DNA from: a virus
Virus record (IMG/VR): IMGVR_UViG_3300042261_001452
Location: 1-64,000 of that record
Direction: 5' to 3' (one strand)
DNA: 64,000 nt
Shown: in pieces, positions 33,801-42,500 of the stretch
Position numbering within the stretch: position 1 is the stretch's first letter
How the letters are laid out: every line of letters begins with the position of its first letter
The notes under the pieces: generated by a model
Seen by the model: the letters and a program-made list of their open reading frames with translations, nothing else
What the model was told of the DNA's origin: nothing
The model's database searches: none
Translations under genes and position numbers: made by a program

Positions 33801-34640
33801 AGCATTTCTTAGTTCTTCCTTACGAGAAGTTTTCTTTACTTCCTTTGTAGAAGCAAGTTTCTCTTCGACCTTCTTAGTGATTACTGGAACTGCTGTTTCT
33901 TCAGAGACAACTTCAAGAGCATCAATTAGAACATCAGGATTAATTGTGGAATCTGTAGCAATTTTTCTTAGTCCACCAACAAGAATTTCGGCAATTTGCT
34001 GTTTTCCAGCACTTGCAACCTTTAGATTCTTATTGTTCCAGAATGCAATTCTCTTGGCATAATTAATATCTTCCTTATCTTCAGTCTGCTCAAGAATAGA
34101 AGTTGCTAGGTAATAACGATTCTTTACTGAATCTACCATAGAAGAGGCAACTAGTTGAACTTCCTCAGGGGTGCAACCGGCAGTAATTATTGTATTTGCA
34201 GCAGCTTCAACAACAGCAGCCATGTGATCAGCGGCACTCTTAAACTGTTTAGGATCACGACTAGCTGATCTTGCCCAAGGAGCAGAGATATCATCAAGTT
34301 GTTTTTCAGTTATAACGTCTTTTTCAGACTTTGCACGATAATCAGCTAACTGAGCCTGAGTAATCTGATTTGCATCAGTATTTTCTCTTACAGCCTCTAG
34401 TTGCTTTTCGCTAATAACTTCTGGAGTAGCATTTTCTCTCTTGGAGTCAAGTTGCTTTTCTGTAACAACTTCCTGCTCTCCCTTACGTTTAGCTTCTAGC
34501 TGGGCTTGAGTTACTTGTTCTGCATCAACGCCTGTTCTGGCATGATATAGATCTTTCTGCTCAAGTTGTTTTTCGGTAATTACTTCTGGAGCCTTATTCA
34601 CAGAGGTAGCTCCTGCACTCTTATTTATTTCGGTTGCCAT
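30816..34640 (-). CDS. Nested in-frame scaffold candidate (internal start)
   Basis: At codon 569 of the 1842-aa frame stands AGGAG, five bases, ATG GCA (MATEINKSAGATSVNK), a layout identical to the true gene starts of this window. Internal initiation here would yield a 1274-aa product without the protease domain, starting exactly at the EKQL repeats. Lambda makes its scaffold Nu3 in this way from inside protease gene C. The proposal is inference; the ribosome site is seen in the sequence. Confidence 0.55.
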   Translation of the reverse strand: MATEINKSAGATSVNKAPEVITEKQLEQKDLYHARTGVDAEQVTQAQLEAKRKGEQEVVTEKQLDSKRENATPEVISEKQLEAVRENTDANQITQAQLADYRAKSEKDVITEKQLDDISAPWARSASRDPKQFKSAADHMAAVVEAAANTIITAGCTPEEVQLVASSMVDSVKNRYYLATSILEQTEDKEDINYAKRIAFWNNKNLKVASAGKQQIAEILVGGLRKIATDSTINPDVLIDALEVVSEETAVPVITKKVEEKLASTKEVKKTSRKEELRNALLASTVDKAVDSKKQRETERKEILAALEKGQKRQANNILNPKGLNGADTVIETNFSELGSTKESATFKKDIRSFAKGALASQNIKLAAVTNVTISGDTIQIAVQTDEGDQEVEIPVGDTTQPETEEIVPEGDMTGEGVDALSALPPAAPAAAPTGAAPAMAPTMASKKVALKKIAQSPMGGGVPGTPGGVAASGAPEQALPGAAPQGDAIQSLTMDAPAEGKEIAEDIPTVGEQQMPWTICPECGTSDVDVTNDKGNIKGTCQKCGAEYEALLKKEVEFKIIKPTVSVGKTPGKGEPEGAEAPEAPAEVPALPVAAQTRIDKGSIRRIGSNVKAHGHVCPACGKKNCTASKEDDGHTEFTCPSCKTEVVKDILIAAANPKESYLRVKWDLRHDTKCQGCEEKAAKFASSLKMTKMLKAATQNKDSFPMANCIERMARSYGGNTVATFGPCKGKALADCVCKSLQRLAFTKVKDMIRLAEASLQKDPMDECIADQKKQGYNLKEASDICGCIKKAKASEHADNIYVHAFGKDVVAGKEDRLTKYDLITLQKIDQEAVAAAQKKVVAAKEAELEKDIGSDLPALKEAEVEVEIVKEAKTDKAPVKSEEKKEEKKEEKNEVKEICKKECECNKADCEECKAKADNTAKEVEAMASHRVLKVGEEIVKIAKTPTLVKTIENNVEAGVPRKDAYMGKEKEADSLINKKMNSPNVPRKDAYMGQEQSANSLINKPLKGPDVPVGNSLMGDEVNTQKGMPAINNEIKGTVIAGDKNVTKEAKQMKVVDTVEKDADVPRKDAYMGKEKDADSAINTPNKGPDVPRQEAYMGQEKDADSLINKPLKGPDVPMNNAYMGNEKEIQKDMPEINDEMLKVVRQQREDQVSKIAKAREQQATKIAAWLIANNRLANDMDAYESAIKALSTFEIDKIASVADKLFPVKTAARVASTVSDTNEAGHAIPAIMLESKSESKGLKDKLASAFTIGSKDFDQKLTIYGYQGE

Positions 34641-36344
34641 ATTTTCTCCTTCTTTTTGCTTTTTGGTTAGACTTGCAAATGTTTCTAATAACTTAATAGA
34701 AGCTTCTCTTGGTGAATTTTTAATTGTTGTTTTGTCATCTTCCGTCAAATCCTCATATGTCCAAACAATCCTATCTTCTTCAGAATTTAGTTTATTCTCT
34801 GCGACAATTATGAAAGAATCATCTTTCTTACTTATCGTCAGGCGATTTTCATTATCCTGAATAGAAGGCATTTCTTTTATATACTCGAAAAAGTCTTGTT
34901 TTTCCTTCCAAGAATTTGACAAAATTTGCATTACTCTCTCTTTCTGCTCATTTTTAGCAGCTAAAGTTCTTCTTTTAGACATATTAGACATATCTAAATC
35001 TCCCATTTTGTTCAGTTTTTCATTTAAATTTGCTACTTTTAAGAACATTTCTTCCTGTGATAGCTTATTGTTATTATTACTTATACTGCAAGAACAATTA
35101 TTTTCTGCAACTTTTTGAATTATATTATCTTCTTGAGAGGCTTTTGGTCTAATAGGTGCCGTAATAGGTAGTTTAGGTAATTTTAATGCGGAAGACTTAG
35201 CAGGAGCAGAAGCAGGTGTTTCTACTGTTGCAGGAGTTGCTTCTGGTGTTTCTTCGGCACTAATAGGTGTTGGAACAGCCCCACCAGCAGCAGGAGTATT
35301 AGGAGTAGGTACAGGAGCAGGAGCGGGAGCAGCAGGAGCTTGTCCTTCTTCTACATTGCCTGCTGTTCCGGGGACTCCACTATCTTGAAGATTGCCATAA
35401 CCAGCACCAACTAGTTCATCTACCCATGTTTGTAAATTAGAAAGAATCTCTACAAGATCAGTAGAAAACTCCATTTCTACTTGTTTTCTATTCTTAATTA
35501 AATTAATAGCGATATTTTCTAGTGTTTGTAAAACTTGCTCTAAGTCTTTAATTTCTTGTTGACCAGCAGTTTTATTTAAAGAAGCTGTCTTAACTAGATA
35601 ATCTCTTACTGTATTTTCAAGGTTAGCAGCTTTTGTTAGAAAATCATCATTATGAATAATTCCTTGAATATGGCATGTTGGGCAAGCAGGATCTACTACT
35701 GCACTTAATTCAATAAACTTAAGGCCATAATTATACTCATAAACTGGATGATCTTTAAATGTCTTAAATTCTCCAGTTATTACATCTCTTGCTTTTCCAC
35801 TGAATTTTCTACCTTTCTTTTCTTTAATATGAGAACAATATTGCTCTGTTTTTTCGGCCTTATTATGACAAATATTACATACAGAATATTCAACGCTGCA
35901 ACCCATCGAAACACCACTCACGTATTCTTCTTCAATACCTCTGCAAATATCTGGATAAGCATCTCTATCTACGAAAGCTACTGTATAAACTGATTTATCT
36001 GAGGGATTCCATCTTGCAAAAATTACTTTTCCTCTAGCATTTTCAATATTTTGATTATTATGATTTGTAAATATTGGTACTCCTTCAAAGGTCTTATAAG
36101 CTTTTACAAGTTCTTCTTCTGAGAAATAATCTCCATTAGAATTCATCTTATTGGCTTCAATAGCTTTTGCTTCGAAAAATAAGGCATTTGGATGCTTTTT
36201 AATCTCAGCAGAAACAATCTTAGATACCTCACTAGAAGGATCAATATTAATGCGACCAGAAGCAGCAGTCCGCATCATATAATTAGAACCATTATTTTCT
36301 ATTGGAGTAACATTAGAAAATGATAAAGCTATTTTTCTTAACAT
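30816..36344 (-). CDS. Giant prohead protease-scaffold polyprotein
   Basis: 1842 aa. Residues 60-240 carry a prohead serine protease of the herpes-assemblin/T4 gp21 type: NGDYFSEEEL, histidine H95 in GVPIFTNHN, and serine S146 in YVSGVSMGCS. A C-x-x-C...C-x-H insert (156-175) may bind zinc. The following 1600 residues are unlike any single family. They hold coiled coils, P/A/G-rich linkers, six 'EKQL' repeats (about 582-690), two four-cysteine ribbons (CPECG...CQKCG; CPACG...CPSC) and six 'RKDAYMGKEKDADS' repeats. A start with strong ribosome site lies inside at 34640. The gene is directly downstream of the 860-aa gene and before the capsid genes, so a combined protease and scaffold is likely. 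Confidence 0.75.
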   Translation of the reverse strand: MLRKIALSFSNVTPIENNGSNYMMRTAASGRINIDPSSEVSKIVSAEIKKHPNALFFEAKAIEANKMNSNGDYFSEEELVKAYKTFEGVPIFTNHNNQNIENARGKVIFARWNPSDKSVYTVAFVDRDAYPDICRGIEEEYVSGVSMGCSVEYSVCNICHNKAEKTEQYCSHIKEKKGRKFSGKARDVITGEFKTFKDHPVYEYNYGLKFIELSAVVDPACPTCHIQGIIHNDDFLTKAANLENTVRDYLVKTASLNKTAGQQEIKDLEQVLQTLENIAINLIKNRKQVEMEFSTDLVEILSNLQTWVDELVGAGYGNLQDSGVPGTAGNVEEGQAPAAPAPAPVPTPNTPAAGGAVPTPISAEETPEATPATVETPASAPAKSSALKLPKLPITAPIRPKASQEDNIIQKVAENNCSCSISNNNNKLSQEEMFLKVANLNEKLNKMGDLDMSNMSKRRTLAAKNEQKERVMQILSNSWKEKQDFFEYIKEMPSIQDNENRLTISKKDDSFIIVAENKLNSEEDRIVWTYEDLTEDDKTTIKNSPREASIKLLETFASLTKKQKEGENMATEINKSAGATSVNKAPEVITEKQLEQKDLYHARTGVDAEQVTQAQLEAKRKGEQEVVTEKQLDSKRENATPEVISEKQLEAVRENTDANQITQAQLADYRAKSEKDVITEKQLDDISAPWARSASRDPKQFKSAADHMAAVVEAAANTIITAGCTPEEVQLVASSMVDSVKNRYYLATSILEQTEDKEDINYAKRIAFWNNKNLKVASAGKQQIAEILVGGLRKIATDSTINPDVLIDALEVVSEETAVPVITKKVEEKLASTKEVKKTSRKEELRNALLASTVDKAVDSKKQRETERKEILAALEKGQKRQANNILNPKGLNGADTVIETNFSELGSTKESATFKKDIRSFAKGALASQNIKLAAVTNVTISGDTIQIAVQTDEGDQEVEIPVGDTTQPETEEIVPEGDMTGEGVDALSALPPAAPAAAPTGAAPAMAPTMASKKVALKKIAQSPMGGGVPGTPGGVAASGAPEQALPGAAPQGDAIQSLTMDAPAEGKEIAEDIPTVGEQQMPWTICPECGTSDVDVTNDKGNIKGTCQKCGAEYEALLKKEVEFKIIKPTVSVGKTPGKGEPEGAEAPEAPAEVPALPVAAQTRIDKGSIRRIGSNVKAHGHVCPACGKKNCTASKEDDGHTEFTCPSCKTEVVKDILIAAANPKESYLRVKWDLRHDTKCQGCEEKAAKFASSLKMTKMLKAATQNKDSFPMANCIERMARSYGGNTVATFGPCKGKALADCVCKSLQRLAFTKVKDMIRLAEASLQKDPMDECIADQKKQGYNLKEASDICGCIKKAKASEHADNIYVHAFGKDVVAGKEDRLTKYDLITLQKIDQEAVAAAQKKVVAAKEAELEKDIGSDLPALKEAEVEVEIVKEAKTDKAPVKSEEKKEEKKEEKNEVKEICKKECECNKADCEECKAKADNTAKEVEAMASHRVLKVGEEIVKIAKTPTLVKTIENNVEAGVPRKDAYMGKEKEADSLINKKMNSPNVPRKDAYMGQEQSANSLINKPLKGPDVPVGNSLMGDEVNTQKGMPAINNEIKGTVIAGDKNVTKEAKQMKVVDTVEKDADVPRKDAYMGKEKDADSAINTPNKGPDVPRQEAYMGQEKDADSLINKPLKGPDVPMNNAYMGNEKEIQKDMPEINDEMLKVVRQQREDQVSKIAKAREQQATKIAAWLIANNRLANDMDAYESAIKALSTFEIDKIASVADKLFPVKTAARVASTVSDTNEAGHAIPAIMLESKSESKGLKDKLASAFTIGSKDFDQKLTIYGYQGE
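31229..31760 (-). repeat. Repeat array coding RKDAYMGKEKDADSLIN units
   Basis: At least six imperfect units of about 25-30 residues, of the form (P)xVPRKDAYMG(K/Q)E(K/Q)xADSxIN(K/T), with two variants (VPVGNSLMGDE, VPMNNAYMGNE). They lie near the C-terminus of the 1842-aa protein. Confidence 0.85.
34280..34600 (-). repeat. Repeat array coding VITEKQL / QITQAQL units
   Basis: Six units with EVITEKQLE, QVTQAQLEA, EVVTEKQLD, EVISEKQLE, QITQAQLAD and DVITEKQLD, about 17-20 residues apart, right after the internal start. A related pattern occurs at the start of the 450-aa protein next to terL. Confidence 0.85.
34638..34651 (-). promoter_or_regulatory. Internal ribosome binding site AAGGAG-AAAAT-ATG
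   Basis: AGGAG at 34650-34646, spacing 5, ATG at 34640-34638, inside an open frame. It is as strong as the sites of the capsid and tail tube genes. Confidence 0.7.
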
Positions 36345-36360
36345 GTTTTTTTCCTAATTT

Positions 36361-38943
36361 TTATCTATTTATATATTTTCTAATTATTTTATGAATTTCC
36401 TCTGCGGCACCAAACTTTCCATTGTCATCTAAATCACTAGCTATTTTTACTAGGTTTTTAATAGTATAGCTAAGAACATCCTCCTCTTCTATCTCTGGAG
36501 TAGGTGCTGGTTTTTTCTTTTTAGGATTTTTAGGATTTTTAGGAATTATTGGTTCATCCATCTGTAAATCCATCTCATCTAATTCTAGTTCTGGTTCTGT
36601 AATAGAAGGAGTTGGAATAGATCTTCTAGGAGGTCTTTTAACTTGAGGAACATCTTGTGTAATATCTGTAATCTCCATCTCATCTAATTCAGGATCTGGA
36701 GTTTCTTGATTCTTACGAAGATTTGGATTAACAGGTTTATTTTGTTCTTCAGGCATTTCTAAATCGTCCATAAGATCTGGAACAATTGCATCCTCATCCA
36801 TCGTTGAATTTTCCCCTGTTTTATCTTCTGCTTCAGCTCTATCTTCTGCTTCAGCCTTATCTTCAATAGTAGGAATATCCATTCGTGGGGCCTTACTAAT
36901 ACTACCATACATCTTTCCGATATATTGCTCAACTAAGGCACGATTAACCTTTTCAGCTTCAACAAGGGATATAGGAGTAGGAGCCTTATCTCTTTTTTCT
37001 TTTGCATCTATAGCCATTTTTGATAATACAGTAGAATTTAATTGAAGGTCCATATTTTCCGTAAGAGAACCAAAAGTATTTTCATCAATAGCTCTATTTA
37101 TTCTACCTCTTGTAGCAGGAATAATATTTTCAGCTTCTGTTCCAGCCCAAGTAATATTTGCCCATAGGAGAAGTTCTTTTGGATCACGAAGGCCTTTTTC
37201 TTGCTTTGTTTTTTCCTCGATAAGAGATCTTTTCGTAGCAATTGCCTTTTGCAATGCTCCAGAATAGGTATATTTCTCTGTCTTTTTCCCCTTTTTCTTT
37301 GCTTTTGCTTTATTTTCTGCAAGTTCAGATTTAATTAAGTCTAAATGATCCTTTACACTCTCTGGGGTAAATTCTCCCTTGCCTTTGACTTGAGGATGTT
37401 TTCTAATTATTAATTGGCAATAACTAGCAATGCTTTCTGGAGTAATATCAGATTCTTTAACTTGTTGCCCACCAGCGGCTTTAGAGGCAATTAATTCTTT
37501 AATAGCTGTTAATACTAAAATTTTAGTATCAAGATCTCTTTCTTTATCTTCTGGAACTTTAAGAGCAGTATATGTAACTTGTCCTGCTTTTCCGGGATAT
37601 CTAAATTCAGTAACTGTACATTTAGATGGAAGCAAAGAAGCAGTTGCTAAATCGCCTTTTTTAATAAGATCTGCTTTCATATTGCTTATTGTCCTAGTAA
37701 GAATTTTCATTCCTACATAATCAATATCTTCTTCAAGACTTCTAGCAAATTGTTCTCTAGTCATACTCATTTGGGCAGCAGCTTTATCCATCGCTTGTTC
37801 AAAAATTGCTTGTGCTTGTGGCCCTTTATGTCTAAAGCATGTTTCTAGAAGTTTCAAAATACCTCTTGCGCTAAGAGCGACTTCGGCAGGTCCATCTAGA
37901 GGAGCAACTTGTTCGCCAACAGCACGGCCATTAGAACCTAAGAAATTTTGAATACCTGTAATTTCTATAGACTCCCATTTCTTTTGAGATTCTTCTCCTT
38001 CTGCTCCAAGTTCTCCAAAAGTAGGAGCATTTAATGGCATTGCCTTGGTAGTATATTGAAGATCATCGCCATTTTTACAAATTGATGCTTCTAATTCTTT
38101 ACGCAAGGCTTCTGCTTCTGCATTGTATTCTGTAGGATTAAAGTTAGGGATTGCAGTTGGATCTCCGCGCCTTTGTTTTTCCATTTCTTGGGCGATTTGC
38201 TCATCATTCATATATGGAATGTTAAAGTTTGAAATTACTGCTTCAAATATTTTATTAACAAACTTACTTAAATGAGACTTAACTAATTCAGGTGTTAATT
38301 GACCATATTTTTTAACAAATCCACCATATAAATTAAGCATATCTGCCCTATATCTTAAAAGTGCATCTCTTGTTTTTTCTTCGGTACTTTTTCTAGTATA
38401 AGTAGGCTGTTTAATTTTCGCATACCCGATTTCTTTTGGTGTTTCAATAGAGGCAATTTCTGGATAATCTTCTTGAATAGCCTTTAAAAGAGCATCAGGA
38501 GTTGCTGGAATCCCTTTGCTTGCGATATATTTTCTGGCAAGTGCTCTTTCGTCTTTTGGACATCTATACGGTCCTAATGCTAATGCCCAAAGACCTTCTC
38601 CACTTCTAAAACCTATAAGAACACAATATAGTTTCTGAGCCTGTTTTATTGAAATATTATATTTGGTCATATAATAAGAAATACGTTCAAAATATTCGCG
38701 TTTAATATTAGCTAGAGTTCTATTATAATAACTCATTTGTGCTCTTTCTTCTCTAGTTGGAAGACTTGGATCTATAGGCATGCTATTTTCTATTAACTTA
38801 TTCCATTCTCTAGCCCTACCATCCATAATATCTGTTAGATTATAAAACCAATCGGGTTGCTCTTTATAATGGCGAGCCTTTCGACCAGCAATTCCCATTG
38901 CTTCCTTTAATAAATAATCTCTTAATAAATTAAATGTGACCAT
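36361..38943 (-). CDS. Large unknown virion protein (860 aa)
   Basis: No family recognised. It begins MVTFNLLRDYLLKEAMGIAGRKARHYKEQPDWFYNLTDIMDGR, is helical and basic up to about 600, then has an acidic, proline-rich part with two repeats of 'LEMPEEQN..PDPELDEMEITD / PEPELELDEMDLQMDE', and ends in a small helical domain (SYTIKNLVKIASDLDDNGKFGAAEEIHKIIRKYI). The KIAS tag lies in that end. The gene lies between portal-side genes and the protease gene with short gaps, so it is part of the head operon. A minor capsid or injected protein is plausible. Confidence 0.55.
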   Translation of the reverse strand: MVTFNLLRDYLLKEAMGIAGRKARHYKEQPDWFYNLTDIMDGRAREWNKLIENSMPIDPSLPTREERAQMSYYNRTLANIKREYFERISYYMTKYNISIKQAQKLYCVLIGFRSGEGLWALALGPYRCPKDERALARKYIASKGIPATPDALLKAIQEDYPEIASIETPKEIGYAKIKQPTYTRKSTEEKTRDALLRYRADMLNLYGGFVKKYGQLTPELVKSHLSKFVNKIFEAVISNFNIPYMNDEQIAQEMEKQRRGDPTAIPNFNPTEYNAEAEALRKELEASICKNGDDLQYTTKAMPLNAPTFGELGAEGEESQKKWESIEITGIQNFLGSNGRAVGEQVAPLDGPAEVALSARGILKLLETCFRHKGPQAQAIFEQAMDKAAAQMSMTREQFARSLEEDIDYVGMKILTRTISNMKADLIKKGDLATASLLPSKCTVTEFRYPGKAGQVTYTALKVPEDKERDLDTKILVLTAIKELIASKAAGGQQVKESDITPESIASYCQLIIRKHPQVKGKGEFTPESVKDHLDLIKSELAENKAKAKKKGKKTEKYTYSGALQKAIATKRSLIEEKTKQEKGLRDPKELLLWANITWAGTEAENIIPATRGRINRAIDENTFGSLTENMDLQLNSTVLSKMAIDAKEKRDKAPTPISLVEAEKVNRALVEQYIGKMYGSISKAPRMDIPTIEDKAEAEDRAEAEDKTGENSTMDEDAIVPDLMDDLEMPEEQNKPVNPNLRKNQETPDPELDEMEITDITQDVPQVKRPPRRSIPTPSITEPELELDEMDLQMDEPIIPKNPKNPKKKKPAPTPEIEEEDVLSYTIKNLVKIASDLDDNGKFGAAEEIHKIIRKYINR

Positions 38944-38947
38944 ATTT

Positions 38948-39460
38948 TTACTCCTTATAAGAACCCTTTGAATCTTTTGAATCTTTTGAATCTTTTGAAT
39001 CTAAAGCTGCATCTCTATCAGGTTCTTCTTCCTTATATTCCTCTTTCCATTTCTTTATTCTCGATTTAATATCGTATAATTGGGCAGATGTATAGGGCTT
39101 CATTTTGGCAGGAATTGGAACCCCCCATGTTTCAAAAGCATATTTAGCAGCACTATCCATGCTATCAAAATATTTACCACTGGCAGAATAAGTAGCTGGT
39201 AATTTTCTTACTCCAGCAAAGAATTTCTCTTTAGGAGCATGAATATTTGCTGGACCAATAATACAATAATATTCATCTCCTTCTGAGGACATTCCCTCAA
39301 AACGAAAATAACTTCCAGATCCTATTACAGCAGCAAATTGCTTCTTTAAGAAAGATGTTTTAACAGTATATTTCTCTTTCCAAATTATCTTTTTCTCTAC
39401 TAACTTTTCTCTGGCATATATAAGTATATTTGACATTTTTCTATTTAATCCGATACTCAA
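38948..39460 (-). CDS. Unknown small virion-region protein (170 aa)
   Basis: The frame starts with TTG at 39460 behind AAAAGG; an ATG at 39436 (MSNILIYAREKLV) is the other candidate. The body has strand-rich segments (VIGSGSYFRFEGMSSEGDEYYCIIGPANIH) and a helical end with four tandem KDS units. No family recognised. It sits between the portal and the 860-aa gene, four bases from the latter. Function unknown. Confidence 0.5.
   Translation of the reverse strand: MSIGLNRKMSNILIYAREKLVEKKIIWKEKYTVKTSFLKKQFAAVIGSGSYFRFEGMSSEGDEYYCIIGPANIHAPKEKFFAGVRKLPATYSASGKYFDSMDSAAKYAFETWGVPIPAKMKPYTSAQLYDIKSRIKKWKEEYKEEEPDRDAALDSKDSKDSKDSKGSYKE
38966..39001 (-). repeat. 9-bp microsatellite coding DSK x4
   Basis: Four tandem units of TTTTGAATC on the plus strand, the first with one change. 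Slippage would change the length of the protein's tail in steps of three residues. Confidence 0.85.
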
Positions 39461-39509
39461 TTGAAAATACCTTTTTTAATTCAAGAAAATATAATTATAT
39501 TCCTTCCTT

Positions 39510-42500
39510 TCAAGAATTAGCAGGCGAATTATTTTGATTCTTTTCTGCCTGAGCAACTTGATTTTGGAAATACATTTGTTTTTGCATTACAGTCTTAACA
39601 ATCTTTTGTATTACTTGAGGCATTCTTTTATCTACATCTGTATCCCAAAATCTTACTGTAGTCCAGCCTTGTTGAGCCAATAACTTATCTCTTTCTTGAT
39701 CTTTAGCCTTTTGCTTAGGAGCAGTATGGAAGATTTCTCCATCTACTTCTACTGCAACCTTAAGTTGAGGGAAAGCAAAGTCAATAACATATTCTTCCCC
39801 ATTAGCTTGCACTCTATATTGAGGAACAATTACTAAATTTCCTAATAGTCCATCATTTTGAGCTTGTTTAAGAGGGCCTATTAATTTTCTTTCTGCTCCA
39901 GTAAAGGCAATTCTTCCCTTTTCATCTCTTATTTGTCCATCTGTGCCTTTTTCATATGAAATTTCACTTGCCTTTGTTTCATGTCTTTGTTGTCTCATTT
40001 GATCACTAAGAAATTTGGCTCTTGTCTTTTGTTTTAGAATTTTTCCACCAAATTGACCCGGATCAGCTACTTCAGCAGTAACAGAAGATGCCTTTGAAAT
40101 TGGAGGCCCACCTACACCACCGCCAACAGGTTCAGATGGTGCGCCCATATCTCCACCGGGGGCTATTGGGGGTTCTCCGCCTCCGCCTCCGCCTCCTCCA
40201 CCGCCACCACCAAGCATTGCGCCTAATCCTCCTAATCCACCGCCCCCTCCACCGGAACCGCCTGCTTCTCCTTGTTGACCTTGACCCAATGCCATCATTT
40301 GTAGTGAGTCATATTTCTTTCTCTCAATTTCCTGATCTGGATCAAAATCAAAGGCTTCCAATACTGTTTGAGCACTTAATAATCCTTTCTCATATAATTG
40401 AATTACAAATTGTCTATATTGTTGTTGATCTCTTAAATGCATTGAATTCCATTTAATTTTAGGAACAATATATTCTATCTCTTCCCCTTCATCATCCTCG
40501 TCAATAAATCCTTGTCTTTTAGCTTCTGGAATATAAATTGATTCCATCAGCCAAGAAGTAATACTCTCTCTAAATGTAGTTAATCTTTGAATCATTGCTT
40601 CAATACCAACTGCTGCTGCGCTATTCCCATGAACGCCAAATAAGCCATTTCTTTCAGTAATTATAAAATGGTTTGGAACTTCGACACACCAAACCTTACC
40701 TACATAATCTTCATCAAAAATAACTTGTTTGCTAGTTTGTGACTCAGTAGCCATATCTCTAGAAGTTAGCGTTGGAAATCTTCCAATATTTTCTTTGTCA
40801 GACCAGCTTATCGTATATTGCGTTTGTAGATTTGGACTATCAAACATAATCTTAGTAAATCTTGGACTATATCCTAATTTAAGCAATATTTCTATTACGT
40901 CATCTCGTAATTGTGTTGAAACGGTTGTATAGCTATAACATTTTTTATCTGTTGGCTTTTTCTTTGTTGCATCTCTTTCGCTGCCATCTCCATCTACCAA
41001 CGCCTCTAGTAAAATAGCTAGATTTTTAGAATCCATATTTTTTAATTCATATGGAAGACACTTCGTATTTGCTTTATCTCCAGTATTATTTGCTAAATAT
41101 TGAACAAGTTCTCTATTCATAGAATTTGAAATAATAAAAGCATCAAGATTAGATGGAAGAGTATGAAAAATATTATTAGCCTCTAAAGTATTTTTCATTT
41201 TAGCATATGTAATTCTATTAGCTGTAGAACTTTGAGCGATTCCTATTGAATAAATGTTGCCAGTATTTGCATCTTTTATTTTCCATCCTTCACTAACATA
41301 CCATCCAACAATTTTTAAGAAATCAGGAGTCTTTATCCCAAAATATTCTCCTTTATCTTCCGTTGTTCCATTCCATTTATCAACACAAGCTCTAAATCTA
41401 TAGCGATTTTTAACTTTTGAAGCATCCATTACTTGCCAATTGCCATATTCTTCTTTTTTAAATGAAATTTTTCTAGGAGCGCAGAGCATCTTATGGTTTG
41501 GAGTAACTAACATATCGATTCTCTTGGTCAAAAAATGTTTCATCGGAGCATCTTTTCCATCAACAGAATTATAATTATATTCCCACTTTTTGATAGCCTT
41601 TTGATATTCTAATGCTCCTGTTTCCTTATTAAAAGTAGCTATTAGATCTTTTTCAATATCTAATTCTGACCTATACTTTAATCCATTGTTAGTTAATATT
41701 CTGGAATCATCTGACAGGCAAAAATTAGGGCCTTCGCCGTTTAATAATGCATTATTAATCATCATACCATCAAGTATTTCTTGATTAATAAATTCAAACT
41801 CATTATTTAATGTTAAGATTTTTCCAGAAGCGCCAACGAAGTCGATATCAAATGCATGGTGAGTAATAATTGCAAGATTAGGATCATTGGCTGTTGCAGC
41901 TACGCTTGCCTGAACTGCTGCAATATCGGCTGGGCCAGCAGGACGTTCATCACTACCTACTTTAACTAATTTAATAGGAACTATTAATCTTTCAGCAACA
42001 ATCCATTGAGCAACCATTAATTTTGTCTTATAAGAAAGAGTAGGAAATAATCTTCTTACCATACCAATTCCATATTTTTCATATCCACATTCGCCATATT
42101 TAAGGTGAGAAACATTGCGATTATCAAGTCTAATAGGTTGGCCACTAGCAATTAATTTAATTACTTCAGGTGATAATTTTTCATATCCGGGAATTTTCCT
42201 TGATACCATATTTATTAGTTCTTCATCTGGTCTTAAGGCAATTATTGGCTCTGGATTAAGTGGATTGGTTAGTACCTCTACATAGTCTGGATTTAAAATA
42301 ATTAGTCTTTTTACAGTTCCACCATTATGTTCGCAAATATCAGTTCCAATTCTTCCAGACCCATTACATTCTGGGCAAGATATTTCTACCATTGGGAAAC
42401 AATCTCCAAGAAGATGAACTTCATGGCTAATTAATCGGCACCAGTACGGTAGTTTTAATCTTATTTTAAGTTTATCAAAGTGTTTTTTAATCTTTTGATC

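Noticed and set aside
37098-37322. 74-aa minus-strand frame inside the 860-aa gene
   Set aside because: Overlaps a long coding frame completely, lysine-rich shadow, no ribosome site.
40088-40456. 122-aa plus-strand open frame rich in H, R and L
   Set aside because: Shadow of the glycine-rich linker of the portal; no start signals and no protein-like composition.
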